Assembly (NCBI GenBank): GCA_035455745.1
Contig: DATIEP010000090.1
Span: 1 to 64,000 of the forward strand
Reading direction: 5' to 3'
Source: JADGGM01 sp027307005
GTDB lineage: Bacteria > Gemmatimonadota > Gemmatimonadetes > Gemmatimonadales > Gemmatimonadaceae
Length of the DNA stretch: 64,000 nucleotides
The position numbers and the translations under genes were made by a program. The notes below the pieces were generated by a model, which saw only the letters and a list, made by a program, of their open reading frames with translations, did no database searches and had not been told where the DNA came from. This document shows, in pieces, positions 1 through 8,539 of the stretch. Each line of letters opens with the position of its first letter. Position 1 is the stretch's first letter.

Positions 1-1443
1 CTCGCGCCCGTTGAGCGTGTTGCGGCCCGCCGCGCCCGCGGCTCCGCCGCGGGCGCCCGGCGGGCCGCGCCGTCGGCGCTCGGTGAGCAGCGTGAGCGTA
101 CACCGCTCGAGCACGCGGTACCGGCGCACCACGCCATCGCCGCCGCGGTGCTCGCCTGCCCCACCGCTCCCGCGCCGCACGCGATAGTCATCGATCCGTA
201 TGGGATACGCCCACTCGAGCGACTCGATCGGCGTGTTGCGCGTGTTGCTCATCCCCACGTGCACCGCGTCCGGCCCCGGCCCGCGGCGCGACGCGCCCTG
301 GCCGCCGCCCAGCGTCTCGTAGAACGTCCAGCCCGGGCCGCCGAAGGTGATGTTGTTCATCGTCCCCTGCCCGCAGGCGGGAACATCGACGCCCGCGTCG
401 CCCAACGCAGCGAACATCGTATCCACGATGCGCTGCGACATCTCCACGTTGCCGGCGGCGACGGCCGCCGGCCACTGCGCATGCACGGCGCTGCCCGGCG
501 CCGCTACGAGCTCGATCGCGCGGGCGATGCCATCGTTGGTCGGCACGTCGTCGTCGAGCAGCGTGCGCAGTACGAAGACGGCCGCGGCGCGCGTCACGGC
601 CAGCGGGCAGTTCACGTTGCCGCGCACCTGCGGCGAGGTACCCGTGAAATCGAAGCGCAGCTTCCCGTCGTGCACATCGACGGCGATCGCCACCGTCACG
701 TCGTCGGTCGACACGCCGTCGCCCTCGAGCGCATCGCGCGCGCGGCCGCGGCGCGCGCCTAACGTAAGCGCCGCGGCCCGCGCCCGGGCGGCGGTGTAGT
801 CGAGGAGCGCGTCGGCGGCGGCGGCGAGGCGCACCGCGCCATGCCGCGCCACAAGGGCGCGCCAGCCGCCGGCCCCGGCCGCGCACGCCGCCCGCTGCGC
901 GCGCAGGTCGCCGCGCCGCTCGTCCGGCGTCCGCACGTTGGCCAGCACCAGCTCCAGCATCTCGTCGTCCAACACACCGGCACGCACCAGACGAACCGGC
1001 GGCAGCACGAGGCCTTCCTGCACCAGCTCCGTCGCGCCCTGCGGCATGCTGCCCGGACTCATGCCGCCCACATCGGCGTGGTGCGCGCGCACGGCGGCGT
1101 AGCCGGCGATGGCGCCATCGAGGCCGATCGCTTCGACCAACGTGAGATCCGGCAGGTGCGAGCCCCCGCGGTACGGGTCGTTGAGCAGGAAGACATCGCC
1201 GGCGGCGGGCGTCCGCTCGCGCACGGCGCGCACGCTTTCCGGCATCGCGCCCAGGTGCACGGGGATGTGCGCCGCCTGGGCGATCATGCGGCCCTGCGCA
1301 TCGAAGAGCGCCGCCGACGAATCGCGGCGCTCGCGAATGTTGGGCGAGAGCGCGCCGCGGACGAGCACGGCGCCCATCTCCTCGGGCACCGCCGCGAAGG
1401 CGTGCGCCATCACCTCGAGCTCGAGCGGATCGAACGCGCTCAC
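1..1443 (-). CDS. hyuB: Hydantoinase B / 5-oxoprolinase subunit (HyuB), partial
   Basis: This is the catalytic partner of HyuA in ATP-dependent hydantoin or 5-oxoproline hydrolysis, a cytoplasmic ring-opening enzyme. The reading frame starts at GTG 1443-1441, overlapping the hyuA stop (GTGA), and stays open to the window edge. 481 codons are visible, so the C-terminus lies outside. Family landmarks are an N-terminal GALSPNIRERRD segment, the block QGTMNNITFGGPG near residue 360 and a Gly-rich GRNTLNG near the edge. It is the last visible gene of the rimO-to-hyuB chain. The real substrate (N-methylhydantoin, 5-oxoproline or another lactam) cannot be told from sequence. Confidence 0.9.
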   Translation of the reverse strand, partial: MSAFDPLELEVMAHAFAAVPEEMGAVLVRGALSPNIRERRDSSAALFDAQGRMIAQAAHIPVHLGAMPESVRAVRERTPAAGDVFLLNDPYRGGSHLPDLTLVEAIGLDGAIAGYAAVRAHHADVGGMSPGSMPQGATELVQEGLVLPPVRLVRAGVLDDEMLELVLANVRTPDERRGDLRAQRAACAAGAGGWRALVARHGAVRLAAAADALLDYTAARARAAALTLGARRGRARDALEGDGVSTDDVTVAIAVDVHDGKLRFDFTGTSPQVRGNVNCPLAVTRAAAVFVLRTLLDDDVPTNDGIARAIELVAAPGSAVHAQWPAAVAAGNVEMSQRIVDTMFAALGDAGVDVPACGQGTMNNITFGGPGWTFYETLGGGQGASRRGPGPDAVHVGMSNTRNTPIESLEWAYPIRIDDYRVRRGSGGAGEHRGGDGVVRRYRVLERCTLTLLTERRRRGPPGARGGAAGAAGRNTLNGRE

Positions 1444-3332
1444 GCGTCGCGCTCCAGGATCCAGCCGCCGATCGGCAGCGGGATGGCCCGCCAGCCGTCG
1501 CGCACCAGCAGCGTGGCGTGCGGCAACGCGAGCACGGCCGGTCCGGTGAGCGCCGCGCGCGCCGCATCGTGTCCGTCGGCGAGTCGGGCGTCGCGCGCTT
1601 CGCCTAACACGGTGTGGCGCGCCGCGACCACCTCCACGGCGCGGTCGAGCACGAAGCCGTATCGCGCGTCGTGCGCCGCCGCGAACCGCGTGGCGAGCGC
1701 CGCACCCGATTCGCCCGGCGCGAACGGCACCTCGAGCTCGTGCCCCTGTCCGAGGTAGCGGGCGCGCGCCCACCAGTGACGGCCCGACATACCGGCGTCG
1801 GCGACGCTCCGCGCCAGCCGGTCGCCGAGCGCGCGGGTGTCGGATTCCGACAGGTCATCGGTGCGCCGCATCACGCTGGCGAGCACGTCGCGTCGCTCGG
1901 CGGCCACGGCCAGGCCTAACGCAGACAGGACCCCGGCAAAGGGCGGCACGAGGACGCGGCGCATGGCCAGGTGGTCGGCCAGCGCGCACGCGTGCAGCGG
2001 TCCCCCGCCGCCGAACGCGACCAGCGTGCAGCGGCGGGGATCGATCCCGCGCTCGACGCTCACGCGGCGCAGCGCACGGGCCATGGCCGCATCGGCGGCG
2101 GCGACCATGGCCGCCGCCACGCGCGCGGCCGGCGCGCCGACGCGCGCCGCGAGCCGCTCGACGGCCGCACGCGCCAGGTCGGCGCGGAGCGCGACGCCGC
2201 CGCTCAACGACGCCTCGCGCAGATTGCCTAACACAATCTGCGCATCGGTGACCGTCGCCTCGGCGCCACCCCGGCCGAAGGCGGCAGGGCCGGGCTGCAC
2301 GCCGGCGCTCCGCGGGCCGACGCGCAGTGCGCCGCCATCATCCACCCAGCCGATGCTGCCGCCGCCTGCGGACACGGTTTCCACCAGGACGCGGGGCAGC
2401 GCGATCGGCACGCCGGCCACATCGCCGCCGGCGTCGACCATTGCCTGGCCGTCGATGATGACGCCGGCGTCGGCGCTCGTGCCGCCGATGTCGATCGTCA
2501 GCGCATCACGCACGCCCGCGAGCCGCGCGACGAACGCCGCTCCGACCACGCCGCCCGCGGGTCCCGAGAGGGCGAGCGACGCGGCGCCGCGCGCGGTGTT
2601 GGCGGCGGGGCGCATGCCGCCCGCCGACGTCATCACCGCGAGCGCCGGGTAGCCGCGCTCGCCTAACGCATCGGCCAGGCGCCGCACGTAGCCCGAGACT
2701 GCCGGGCGCAGGTACGCCTCGGCTACCGTGGTGGCCGTGCGCTCGTACTCGCGGATCTCCGGCAGCACGTCGGTGGAGCACACGACGTCCAGCGCCGGCG
2801 CGAGCCGCGACAGCGCCGCGGCCATCGCGCGTTCGTGCGCCGGGTCGCCGTAGGCGTGGAGCAGCGACACGGCGACGATGGCCGGCGACGTGTCGATCGC
2901 CGCCCGCGCGGCGGCATTCGCGCCGTCCTCGTCCAACGCGCGAACCACGCCCTGCGGCTCGATCCGCTCGGGCACGGCCACGCATCGCTCGGGCGGCACC
3001 AGCGGCTCGGGATGCTGCCGCGCGAGATCGTAGAGCGACGCGCGCTCCTGGCGTCTCAGGGCCAGGATGTCGGTGGCCCCGCTGGTGGCGCAGAGGGTCA
3101 CGCGTGCGCCGGTGCGCTCGAGCAGCGTGTTGGTCGCCACCGTGGTGCCGTGCACCAACCGCGAGACCGCCGACGGCGGCTCGCCTAACGCATCGAGCGC
3201 GTCCAGCACGCCCCGGCTCTGGTCGGCCGGCGTGCTCGGGACCTTGCGCGCCGTCACCCGTCCATCGTCGTCGATCGCCACCAGGTCGGTGAAGGTGCCG
3301 CCGACGTCGATCCCGACGGACGCGCCCCGCAT
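1440..3332 (-). CDS. hyuA: Hydantoinase A / 5-oxoprolinase ATP-binding subunit (HyuA)
   Basis: A 630-aa protein of the hydantoinase A/oxoprolinase family, the nucleotide-binding half of a HyuAB enzyme. The actin-like ATPase motif GIDVGGTFTD is at residues 7-16, HGTTVATN at 61-68, LSGPAGG at 255-261 and DIGGTSAD at 281-288. A C-terminal Gly-rich GGGGPLHA segment follows. The start is ATG 3332-3330, sharing one base with the lnt stop (TGATG), and the end overlaps hyuB by 3 bases. The open frame extends far upstream, but that part is antisense-frame noise over lnt. The pair is complete in order and spacing, so a functional HyuAB complex is likely. Confidence 0.92.
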   Translation of the reverse strand: MRGASVGIDVGGTFTDLVAIDDDGRVTARKVPSTPADQSRGVLDALDALGEPPSAVSRLVHGTTVATNTLLERTGARVTLCATSGATDILALRRQERASLYDLARQHPEPLVPPERCVAVPERIEPQGVVRALDEDGANAAARAAIDTSPAIVAVSLLHAYGDPAHERAMAAALSRLAPALDVVCSTDVLPEIREYERTATTVAEAYLRPAVSGYVRRLADALGERGYPALAVMTSAGGMRPAANTARGAASLALSGPAGGVVGAAFVARLAGVRDALTIDIGGTSADAGVIIDGQAMVDAGGDVAGVPIALPRVLVETVSAGGGSIGWVDDGGALRVGPRSAGVQPGPAAFGRGGAEATVTDAQIVLGNLREASLSGGVALRADLARAAVERLAARVGAPAARVAAAMVAAADAAMARALRRVSVERGIDPRRCTLVAFGGGGPLHACALADHLAMRRVLVPPFAGVLSALGLAVAAERRDVLASVMRRTDDLSESDTRALGDRLARSVADAGMSGRHWWARARYLGQGHELEVPFAPGESGAALATRFAAAHDARYGFVLDRAVEVVAARHTVLGEARDARLADGHDAARAALTGPAVLALPHATLLVRDGWRAIPLPIGGWILERDA

Positions 3333-4873
3333 CAGGGGCGCGGCCTGGCGACGCTCGCGCCCACCAGGGCCAAGGTCGCCACCACGCTCAGCATCCCGAC
3401 CCAGTCCCCGAGGTGATCGTAGAGCGTGATCACATCGGTGGTCTGGGCCTCGTAGGTGCGCACCGCCGGCACGAACAGCGCCGTGGCGCCGTGCGACCTG
3501 CCTAACGGATCGACGTACTCGGAGATCCCGGTGTTCGCATCGCGCACGATGCCGACGCGGTTCTCGATCGCCCGCAGCGCGAGGTGGGCTTCGTGCTGGT
3601 ACACGGCGATGCTCCGCCCGAACCACGCGTCGTTGGTGATGTTCACGAGCAGCGACGCGCCCTCCCGCCGGTAGAGCCGGGAGCGCTGCAGAAAGATCGA
3701 CTCGTAGCAGATCAGCACGCCCACCTTGCCGAACGAGAAGGCGAACGGCTGCGGCGTGCCGCCGCGCCCCATGCCGCCGAAGAACTTGAGGCTCGCGAAC
3801 CAGTCCGGATTCACGAACGGCACCCGCTCGACGATGGGCACGAGGTACGTCTTGTGGTACGCGGGCTGCAGGCCCACTCTGCCTAACGAATCGGCCACCA
3901 ACGCCGCGTTGAAGTAGTCGTAGGCCGTGGGCGTGCGCCACACCACGTCGATCGTCCCGAACACGATCGGCGTGTGCGTGGTGGCCGCGAGCACGCGCAT
4001 CGTGTCCGCCCAGTCGCGGTGCGCGTAGAAGTTGTCGGGCAGCGCCGCTTCCGGCCACAACATGAGCTGCGGGTCGTCGTGCGCCAGTCCCTGGCGCGCC
4101 AGCGACGACAAGATGCCGACGATGCGTCCCTGGTACTGCTCCTGCCACTTCTCGTTCTGCGGAATGTTGGGCTGCACCGCGGCCACGGACGCCAGGGGCC
4201 GCAGCGGTGTCGTGGCGATGCGCCACCAGCCGTAGACGGCTACGCCCAACGCCAGCACGATCGCGCCCCCCACCCGCGCCAGCACCCGCCGCTGCTCGGC
4301 CCGCGCGAGCCAGGCGTCCACGAGGAGTCCGTTGGTGGCCGCGATCCAGAACGAGAGGCCGCGCACCCCGCTCAGGTCCGCCGCCTGCGCGAACACCGGA
4401 TGCTTGGCCACGGCGAGGCCCAACGGAAGCCAGGGGAATCCGATTTGCGGCAGATACAGCAGGAACATCTCGCTCGCCGCCCATACGACCGGCAGCAGGA
4501 TGGCCATCGGCCATTTCGTTAGGCGACGTGCCGCGTACACGGCGGCCATCGTGAACCCGACGATCGGCCCCAACCCCAGCAGCGCGCCGGCAAACGCGAG
4601 GAACGCGAGATCGGTGTAGAGGCGCAGCGCGATCGCGATCCAGTACAGGCTGATGCCGTAGCCGAAAAAGCCGAACACGGTGCCCGTGCGCATGGCCACG
4701 CGCCAGCCGCTGCGCCGGTCTGCCGCGTCCGCCACGACGATCCCGACCGGCACCAGACACACGAACGCCGGCACCACGAGCGGCACCGGCGGAAACGCAA
4801 GCGCGAACAACAGCGCGCTCGCCAGCGCCATTGTCACTTCGAACCGCGTTGGGCGCCAGCGAACGTCGGTCAC
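3332..4873 (-). CDS. lnt: Apolipoprotein N-acyltransferase (Lnt)
   Basis: Lnt transfers the third acyl chain to the N-terminal cysteine of lipoproteins in the inner membrane, so its presence indicates a diderm. The start is GTG 4873-4871, overlapping the upstream oxidoreductase stop, and gives 513 aa, the usual family length. An N-terminal block of membrane segments (about residues 12-215) precedes a carbon-nitrogen hydrolase domain beginning near 228. The expected catalytic triad is visible: Glu275 (WPEAALPDN), Lys341 (HKTYLVP) and Cys389 (ICYESIF). The neighbours (oxidoreductase upstream, hyuA downstream) are functionally unrelated. Several predicted lipoproteins in this window are its likely substrates. 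Confidence 0.95.
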   Translation of the reverse strand: MTDVRWRPTRFEVTMALASALLFALAFPPVPLVVPAFVCLVPVGIVVADAADRRSGWRVAMRTGTVFGFFGYGISLYWIAIALRLYTDLAFLAFAGALLGLGPIVGFTMAAVYAARRLTKWPMAILLPVVWAASEMFLLYLPQIGFPWLPLGLAVAKHPVFAQAADLSGVRGLSFWIAATNGLLVDAWLARAEQRRVLARVGGAIVLALGVAVYGWWRIATTPLRPLASVAAVQPNIPQNEKWQEQYQGRIVGILSSLARQGLAHDDPQLMLWPEAALPDNFYAHRDWADTMRVLAATTHTPIVFGTIDVVWRTPTAYDYFNAALVADSLGRVGLQPAYHKTYLVPIVERVPFVNPDWFASLKFFGGMGRGGTPQPFAFSFGKVGVLICYESIFLQRSRLYRREGASLLVNITNDAWFGRSIAVYQHEAHLALRAIENRVGIVRDANTGISEYVDPLGRSHGATALFVPAVRTYEAQTTDVITLYDHLGDWVGMLSVVATLALVGASVARPRP

Positions 4874-5874
4874 AGCCGCACCTCCTTCTGCTCGTCCGCC
4901 GACCGGTAGACGGCTTCGGCCAATCGATGGAGCACGAGCTGGTCGGTGGGCGCTTCGTACGCCGTCTCGCCGTGCACCATCGCGGCGAAGTGTGCGAGCT
5001 CGGCGCGATACGACTGCACGAACGCGCTGTCGCGTGTGGCCGCGCCGCGCGGCGTCACGTCGGTGGGCGTACCGTTCAACTCCTTCACGACGTGGAGCGG
5101 CGCCATGCGTGCGCTGCCGCGCGTCGCCAGCGCATCGAACCACCACCGCGCCTCGAGGCCGACGTACGACCACGAGACATCGATCGTGATCGTCATGCCC
5201 GATGCGCACTCGATGAAGGCGACCATCGATTCATCGACGGCGGCCGCGCCCTTGCCGCGCTCCATGTGCGCGCTCACGCGAACGGGCTCCGGATACTCGG
5301 CCAGCCAGAGCGCGAGATCGAGCAGCGGCAGTCCGAGATCGGTGAACGCGCCGCCGCCGGCTTCGGCGCGGCGATAGCGCCATCCCTCCCGCGTCTGCCG
5401 CTGCTCGTGATGCCCGGCGGCGATGCCGTTGAGCTTGCCTAACTCTCCGCCGCGCAGAAAGGTGTGCACGGCCTGCACGTCCGACCGGAAGCGGTGGTTG
5501 TTGGCGACGGCGACCTTGCAGCCCGTGCGCGATGCGGCCGCGAGGATGCGTTCGACGCCGCGGCTCGACAAGGCGAGCGGGCGTTCGCACAGCACGTGCA
5601 CGCCGGACGCCAGCGCGCTCAGCGCGTGCGGCTCGTGCAGGTGGTTGGGCGTGGTGAGGACCACCGCATCCAGCTCGGCGCTCTCGAGGAGGTCCTCGAT
5701 GTCGGTGTAGACGTCGTGGACGCCGAAGCGTTCGCCTAACGCACTGGCCTTGGGCCCGTCGTTGTCACAGAGGGCGACGAGCTCGGCCGCGCGCGACCGC
5801 GCCAGCGCCGGCAAGTGCGCCACCTGGGCGATCGCGCCCGCTCCCACCACACCGACACGCACCGGCGCCATCAT
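4870..5874 (-). CDS. Gfo/Idh/MocA family oxidoreductase with Lys-to-Arg change
   Basis: A 334-aa NAD(P)-dependent dehydrogenase-like protein of the glucose-fructose oxidoreductase/inositol dehydrogenase family. The N-terminal Rossmann loop is VGAGAIAQ (residues 10-17), followed by LTTPNHLH (73-80). The family's EKP motif, whose lysine is catalytic in well-studied members, reads CERPLA here, so residue 98 is Arg. A catalytic-type segment GGGAFTDLGLPLLDLALW lies in the C-terminal half. Two tandem ATG codons open the gene, and the first (5874) is used here. It lies 21 bp downstream of the SpoIID-like gene and overlaps lnt by 4 bp. The substrate is unknown, and activity may be altered by the Arg. 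Confidence 0.85.
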   Translation of the reverse strand: MMAPVRVGVVGAGAIAQVAHLPALARSRAAELVALCDNDGPKASALGERFGVHDVYTDIEDLLESAELDAVVLTTPNHLHEPHALSALASGVHVLCERPLALSSRGVERILAAASRTGCKVAVANNHRFRSDVQAVHTFLRGGELGKLNGIAAGHHEQRQTREGWRYRRAEAGGGAFTDLGLPLLDLALWLAEYPEPVRVSAHMERGKGAAAVDESMVAFIECASGMTITIDVSWSYVGLEARWWFDALATRGSARMAPLHVVKELNGTPTDVTPRGAATRDSAFVQSYRAELAHFAAMVHGETAYEAPTDQLVLHRLAEAVYRSADEQKEVRL

Positions 5875-5895
5875 CGCGCGTGCTCCGCGTTAGGC

Positions 5896-7281
5896 TTAAG
5901 CCGAGCCGACCACGGCCACCGTGGTTCCCGGATAGTAGGCACGAAGTATCGTCCGATAGTCCTGTCCGGCCCGTGCACGCCCGATCGCTCCCCACTGGCA
6001 CATGCCGACGCCGTGACCATATCCCTTCCCGCGCACGATCACGCGGGACAACTCGCCGTCCGCATCGCGCTCGTTCTCGACCGTGAACGCCGTACTGTTC
6101 AGAATTTCGCCGTCCGATGATCGCAGCACGAAGCGGATGTTGTCCATGCGCACCGTATAGTGTCCGCGGTCGGTCACGATCTCGAGCGCGCGCACCCGGC
6201 CCGATGGCGTCCGGCTCTCGACCGCCAGCGAGCGCGGCGCGCCCGGTCCGCGCGACGACACGGTCGCGTAATCCTTGAGATAGCGATCCAACAGCGCGCG
6301 CAGCGCGGCGCGGGTAAAGGTTCGCTCCCAGCGGAAGCGCGGCGCGATGTCGCAGTAGAATCGATCGGTCCCCGGAATCCGGTCGCTGACCGACACCAGG
6401 TACGGCTCATCGGGGCTGCGCCAGATCTCGCTCGCGGCCGCCGTCCGGCCGCCGCACGCCGAATGATACGGCGCGTTCACCACCACGCCATGGTAGGTGA
6501 GCACCAGTCCGCGCGTCTCGAGCACCGCCGTGTCGCCTAACGGAGTTTCGGCGTCCGCACCGCCATACACCTGGTCGACCACGGTGTTCCGCATGTCGTA
6601 GGGCCGTGCATCGGAGGCGATGTGCGTGTACGCATAGCTCCGCGCGGCGATCGCCTGCGCGGCCACGGCTTCGCGCTCGGCGGCAGTCCGGTGCCCGATT
6701 TCCATCGGCACGACCCCGCGCAGATAATCCTCGAGGTACAGCCGATTGACGACCATCATGTCGTCGCCGTTCGCGGCCGGCATCACCCACACTTCGCCGC
6801 GATAGCGGGCACCGTTCACGGTGAGCACGGCGCCGCGCGATGCCGCGCGCGCGACGAACGGCGCCGGCCGCTCCGGCGTCACCGTCCCGTCATCGTTCAC
6901 GGCGCGGAGCAGTCCGTTCCTGCTCTGCACCGTCCACAGCTCGCCGCCCTCGGCGCGCACGAGCGTGCTCGCGCCGCCGGTATCGAACAGGCGCCAGGCC
7001 CCGGTTCCCGAAATCGTGACCTTGGCGGCGGAGGTCGCGAGCGCGATGCGCACCACGCGCCCCTGCCCGCCTAACGGCTGCTCGTTGGGCGCCGCGATGT
7101 CCGGCAGCTGTTCGGGGGTCGTCGTGTCGGCGGCCGGCGGCCGCAGCGCCGTCGTGTCGAGCACCACGGGCGGCAGCTGCCCCGCCGGTGGACGCGACGG
7201 ATGCGAGCACGCCGCGAGGCACACGACCGCCGCGCACCCGGCGGCGACGGAGGCCTTACGAGACAACGGCGCCCAACGCAT
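5896..7281 (-). CDS. SpoIID/LytB-domain lipoprotein
   Basis: A 461-aa SpoIID/LytB family protein. In sporulating Firmicutes SpoIID is a peptidoglycan lytic transglycosylase; in non-sporulating phyla the role is unsettled, probably cell-wall remodelling. The start is ATG 7281, just inside the 3' end of hemL (26 bp overlap), because it gives a clean lipoprotein signal MRWAPLSRKASVAAG with lipobox LAAC (Cys25). The domain core contains the conserved stretch LYLEDYLRGVVPMEIG followed by AVAAQAIAARSYA. The C-terminus has GYGHGVGMCQWGA, a hallmark of the family. The stop TAA is followed directly by GCCTAACG. Confidence 0.9.
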   Translation of the reverse strand: MRWAPLSRKASVAAGCAAVVCLAACSHPSRPPAGQLPPVVLDTTALRPPAADTTTPEQLPDIAAPNEQPLGGQGRVVRIALATSAAKVTISGTGAWRLFDTGGASTLVRAEGGELWTVQSRNGLLRAVNDDGTVTPERPAPFVARAASRGAVLTVNGARYRGEVWVMPAANGDDMMVVNRLYLEDYLRGVVPMEIGHRTAAEREAVAAQAIAARSYAYTHIASDARPYDMRNTVVDQVYGGADAETPLGDTAVLETRGLVLTYHGVVVNAPYHSACGGRTAAASEIWRSPDEPYLVSVSDRIPGTDRFYCDIAPRFRWERTFTRAALRALLDRYLKDYATVSSRGPGAPRSLAVESRTPSGRVRALEIVTDRGHYTVRMDNIRFVLRSSDGEILNSTAFTVENERDADGELSRVIVRGKGYGHGVGMCQWGAIGRARAGQDYRTILRAYYPGTTVAVVGSA

Positions 7282-8539
7282 CGTCCAGCCGGTCGAGCGT
7301 CGCACCGATCTCCGCGTCGCCATGCGCGGCCGACATGAACGCGGACTCGAACGGCGACGGCGCGAGATACACGCCGCGCGCAAGCGCCTCGTGAAAGAAT
7401 CGGCGAAACAGCGCCACGTCGGACGCCCGCGCGTCCGTGAAGGTGCGCACCGGTTCCGCCCGGAAAAAGAATCCCCACATGCTGCCCGCGCTCTCGGCCG
7501 AGAACGGCACGCCGCGGCGCGCCGCAGCGGCGCGCAGGCCGGTCACGAGGCGCGTCGTGCGCCCGGCGATCCGCGCGTGCAGCTCGGGCGTCAGTGCGCG
7601 CAGCGTCGCGAGCCCGGCCGCCATCGCCAGCGGATTGCCAGACAACGTGCCCGCCTGATACACGGCGCCTGTCGGCGCCATCATCTCCATGAGGTCGCGC
7701 CGTCCGCCGTAGGCCGCCGCCGGCAGGCCGCCGCCGATCACCTTGCCTAACGTCGTCAGATCGGGCGTGACCCCGAATCGCTCGCGCGCGCCGCCGGGCG
7801 CAATGCGAAAGCCCGTCATCACTTCATCGAAGATGAGCAGCGCGCCCGCCTCGTCGGCGATCTGCCGCAGCGCCGGCAGGAATGCGGGATCGGGCGGGAT
7901 GAATCCGGCGTTGCCCACGACCGGCTCGACGATGATGGCCGCCAAACCGCCCGCGGCCGATCGCGCCATCCGACAGACAGCATCGGCGTCGTTGAACGGC
8001 GCGACGAGCGTCAGACACGCCACCTGGTCCGGCACGCCGGGCGAATTCGGCAAGCCGAGCGTCGCCACGCCCGACCCGGCCCGCACGAGGAACGAATCGG
8101 CATGGCCGTGATAGCAGCCGTCGAACTTGAGGATCGCGTCGCGGCCCGTCGCCGCCCGGGCCAGCCGGATCGCGCTCATCGTGGCCTCGGTGCCGCTCGA
8201 CACGAACCGCAGCATCTCGACGTGCGGCATCCGCCTAACGATCAACTCGGCCAGCTCGGTCTCGGATTCGCACGGGATGCCGAAGCTCGTCCCGCGGGCC
8301 ATCGCCGCCGCGACCGCGTCGAGCACCGCCGGCGCCGCGTGGCCTAACGCAAGCGGACCCCACGACAGCACGTAGTCGATGTACTCGCGGCCGTCGACAT
8401 CCCAGATGCGCGCGCCTTCGCCGCGCTCCACCACGAACGGATCGCCGCCCACGCCGCCGAACGCGCGCACCGGCGAGCTCACGCCGCCCGGCGTCACGGC
8501 GCGCGCGCGCCGCATGATCTGCGCCGACCGCGTGCTCAC
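7256..8539 (-). CDS. hemL: Glutamate-1-semialdehyde 2,1-aminomutase (HemL)
   Basis: A 427-aa PLP enzyme that converts glutamate-1-semialdehyde to 5-aminolevulinate, the second step of the C5 pathway to heme and siroheme. Seen: SSGTEA at 114-119, substrate gate region GCYHGH at 141-146, FDEVMTGFR near 237-245 and the Schiff-base lysine Lys266 in TTLGKVIGGG. The start is GTG 8539-8537, overlapping the rimO stop (GTGA). Length and motifs are those of GSA aminomutase rather than a generic class-III aminotransferase. An AsnC-type protein related to siroheme decarboxylases lies at 33.8-34.9 kb, the other possible tetrapyrrole gene here. Confidence 0.95.
   Translation of the reverse strand: MSTRSAQIMRRARAVTPGGVSSPVRAFGGVGGDPFVVERGEGARIWDVDGREYIDYVLSWGPLALGHAAPAVLDAVAAAMARGTSFGIPCESETELAELIVRRMPHVEMLRFVSSGTEATMSAIRLARAATGRDAILKFDGCYHGHADSFLVRAGSGVATLGLPNSPGVPDQVACLTLVAPFNDADAVCRMARSAAGGLAAIIVEPVVGNAGFIPPDPAFLPALRQIADEAGALLIFDEVMTGFRIAPGGARERFGVTPDLTTLGKVIGGGLPAAAYGGRRDLMEMMAPTGAVYQAGTLSGNPLAMAAGLATLRALTPELHARIAGRTTRLVTGLRAAAARRGVPFSAESAGSMWGFFFRAEPVRTFTDARASDVALFRRFFHEALARGVYLAPSPFESAFMSAAHGDAEIGATLDRLDDALGAVVS

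Noticed and set aside
188..1567. A 459-codon minus frame over hyuB
   Set aside because: The translated product is a GC-rich shadow. The frame at GTG 1443 contains all HyuB motifs.
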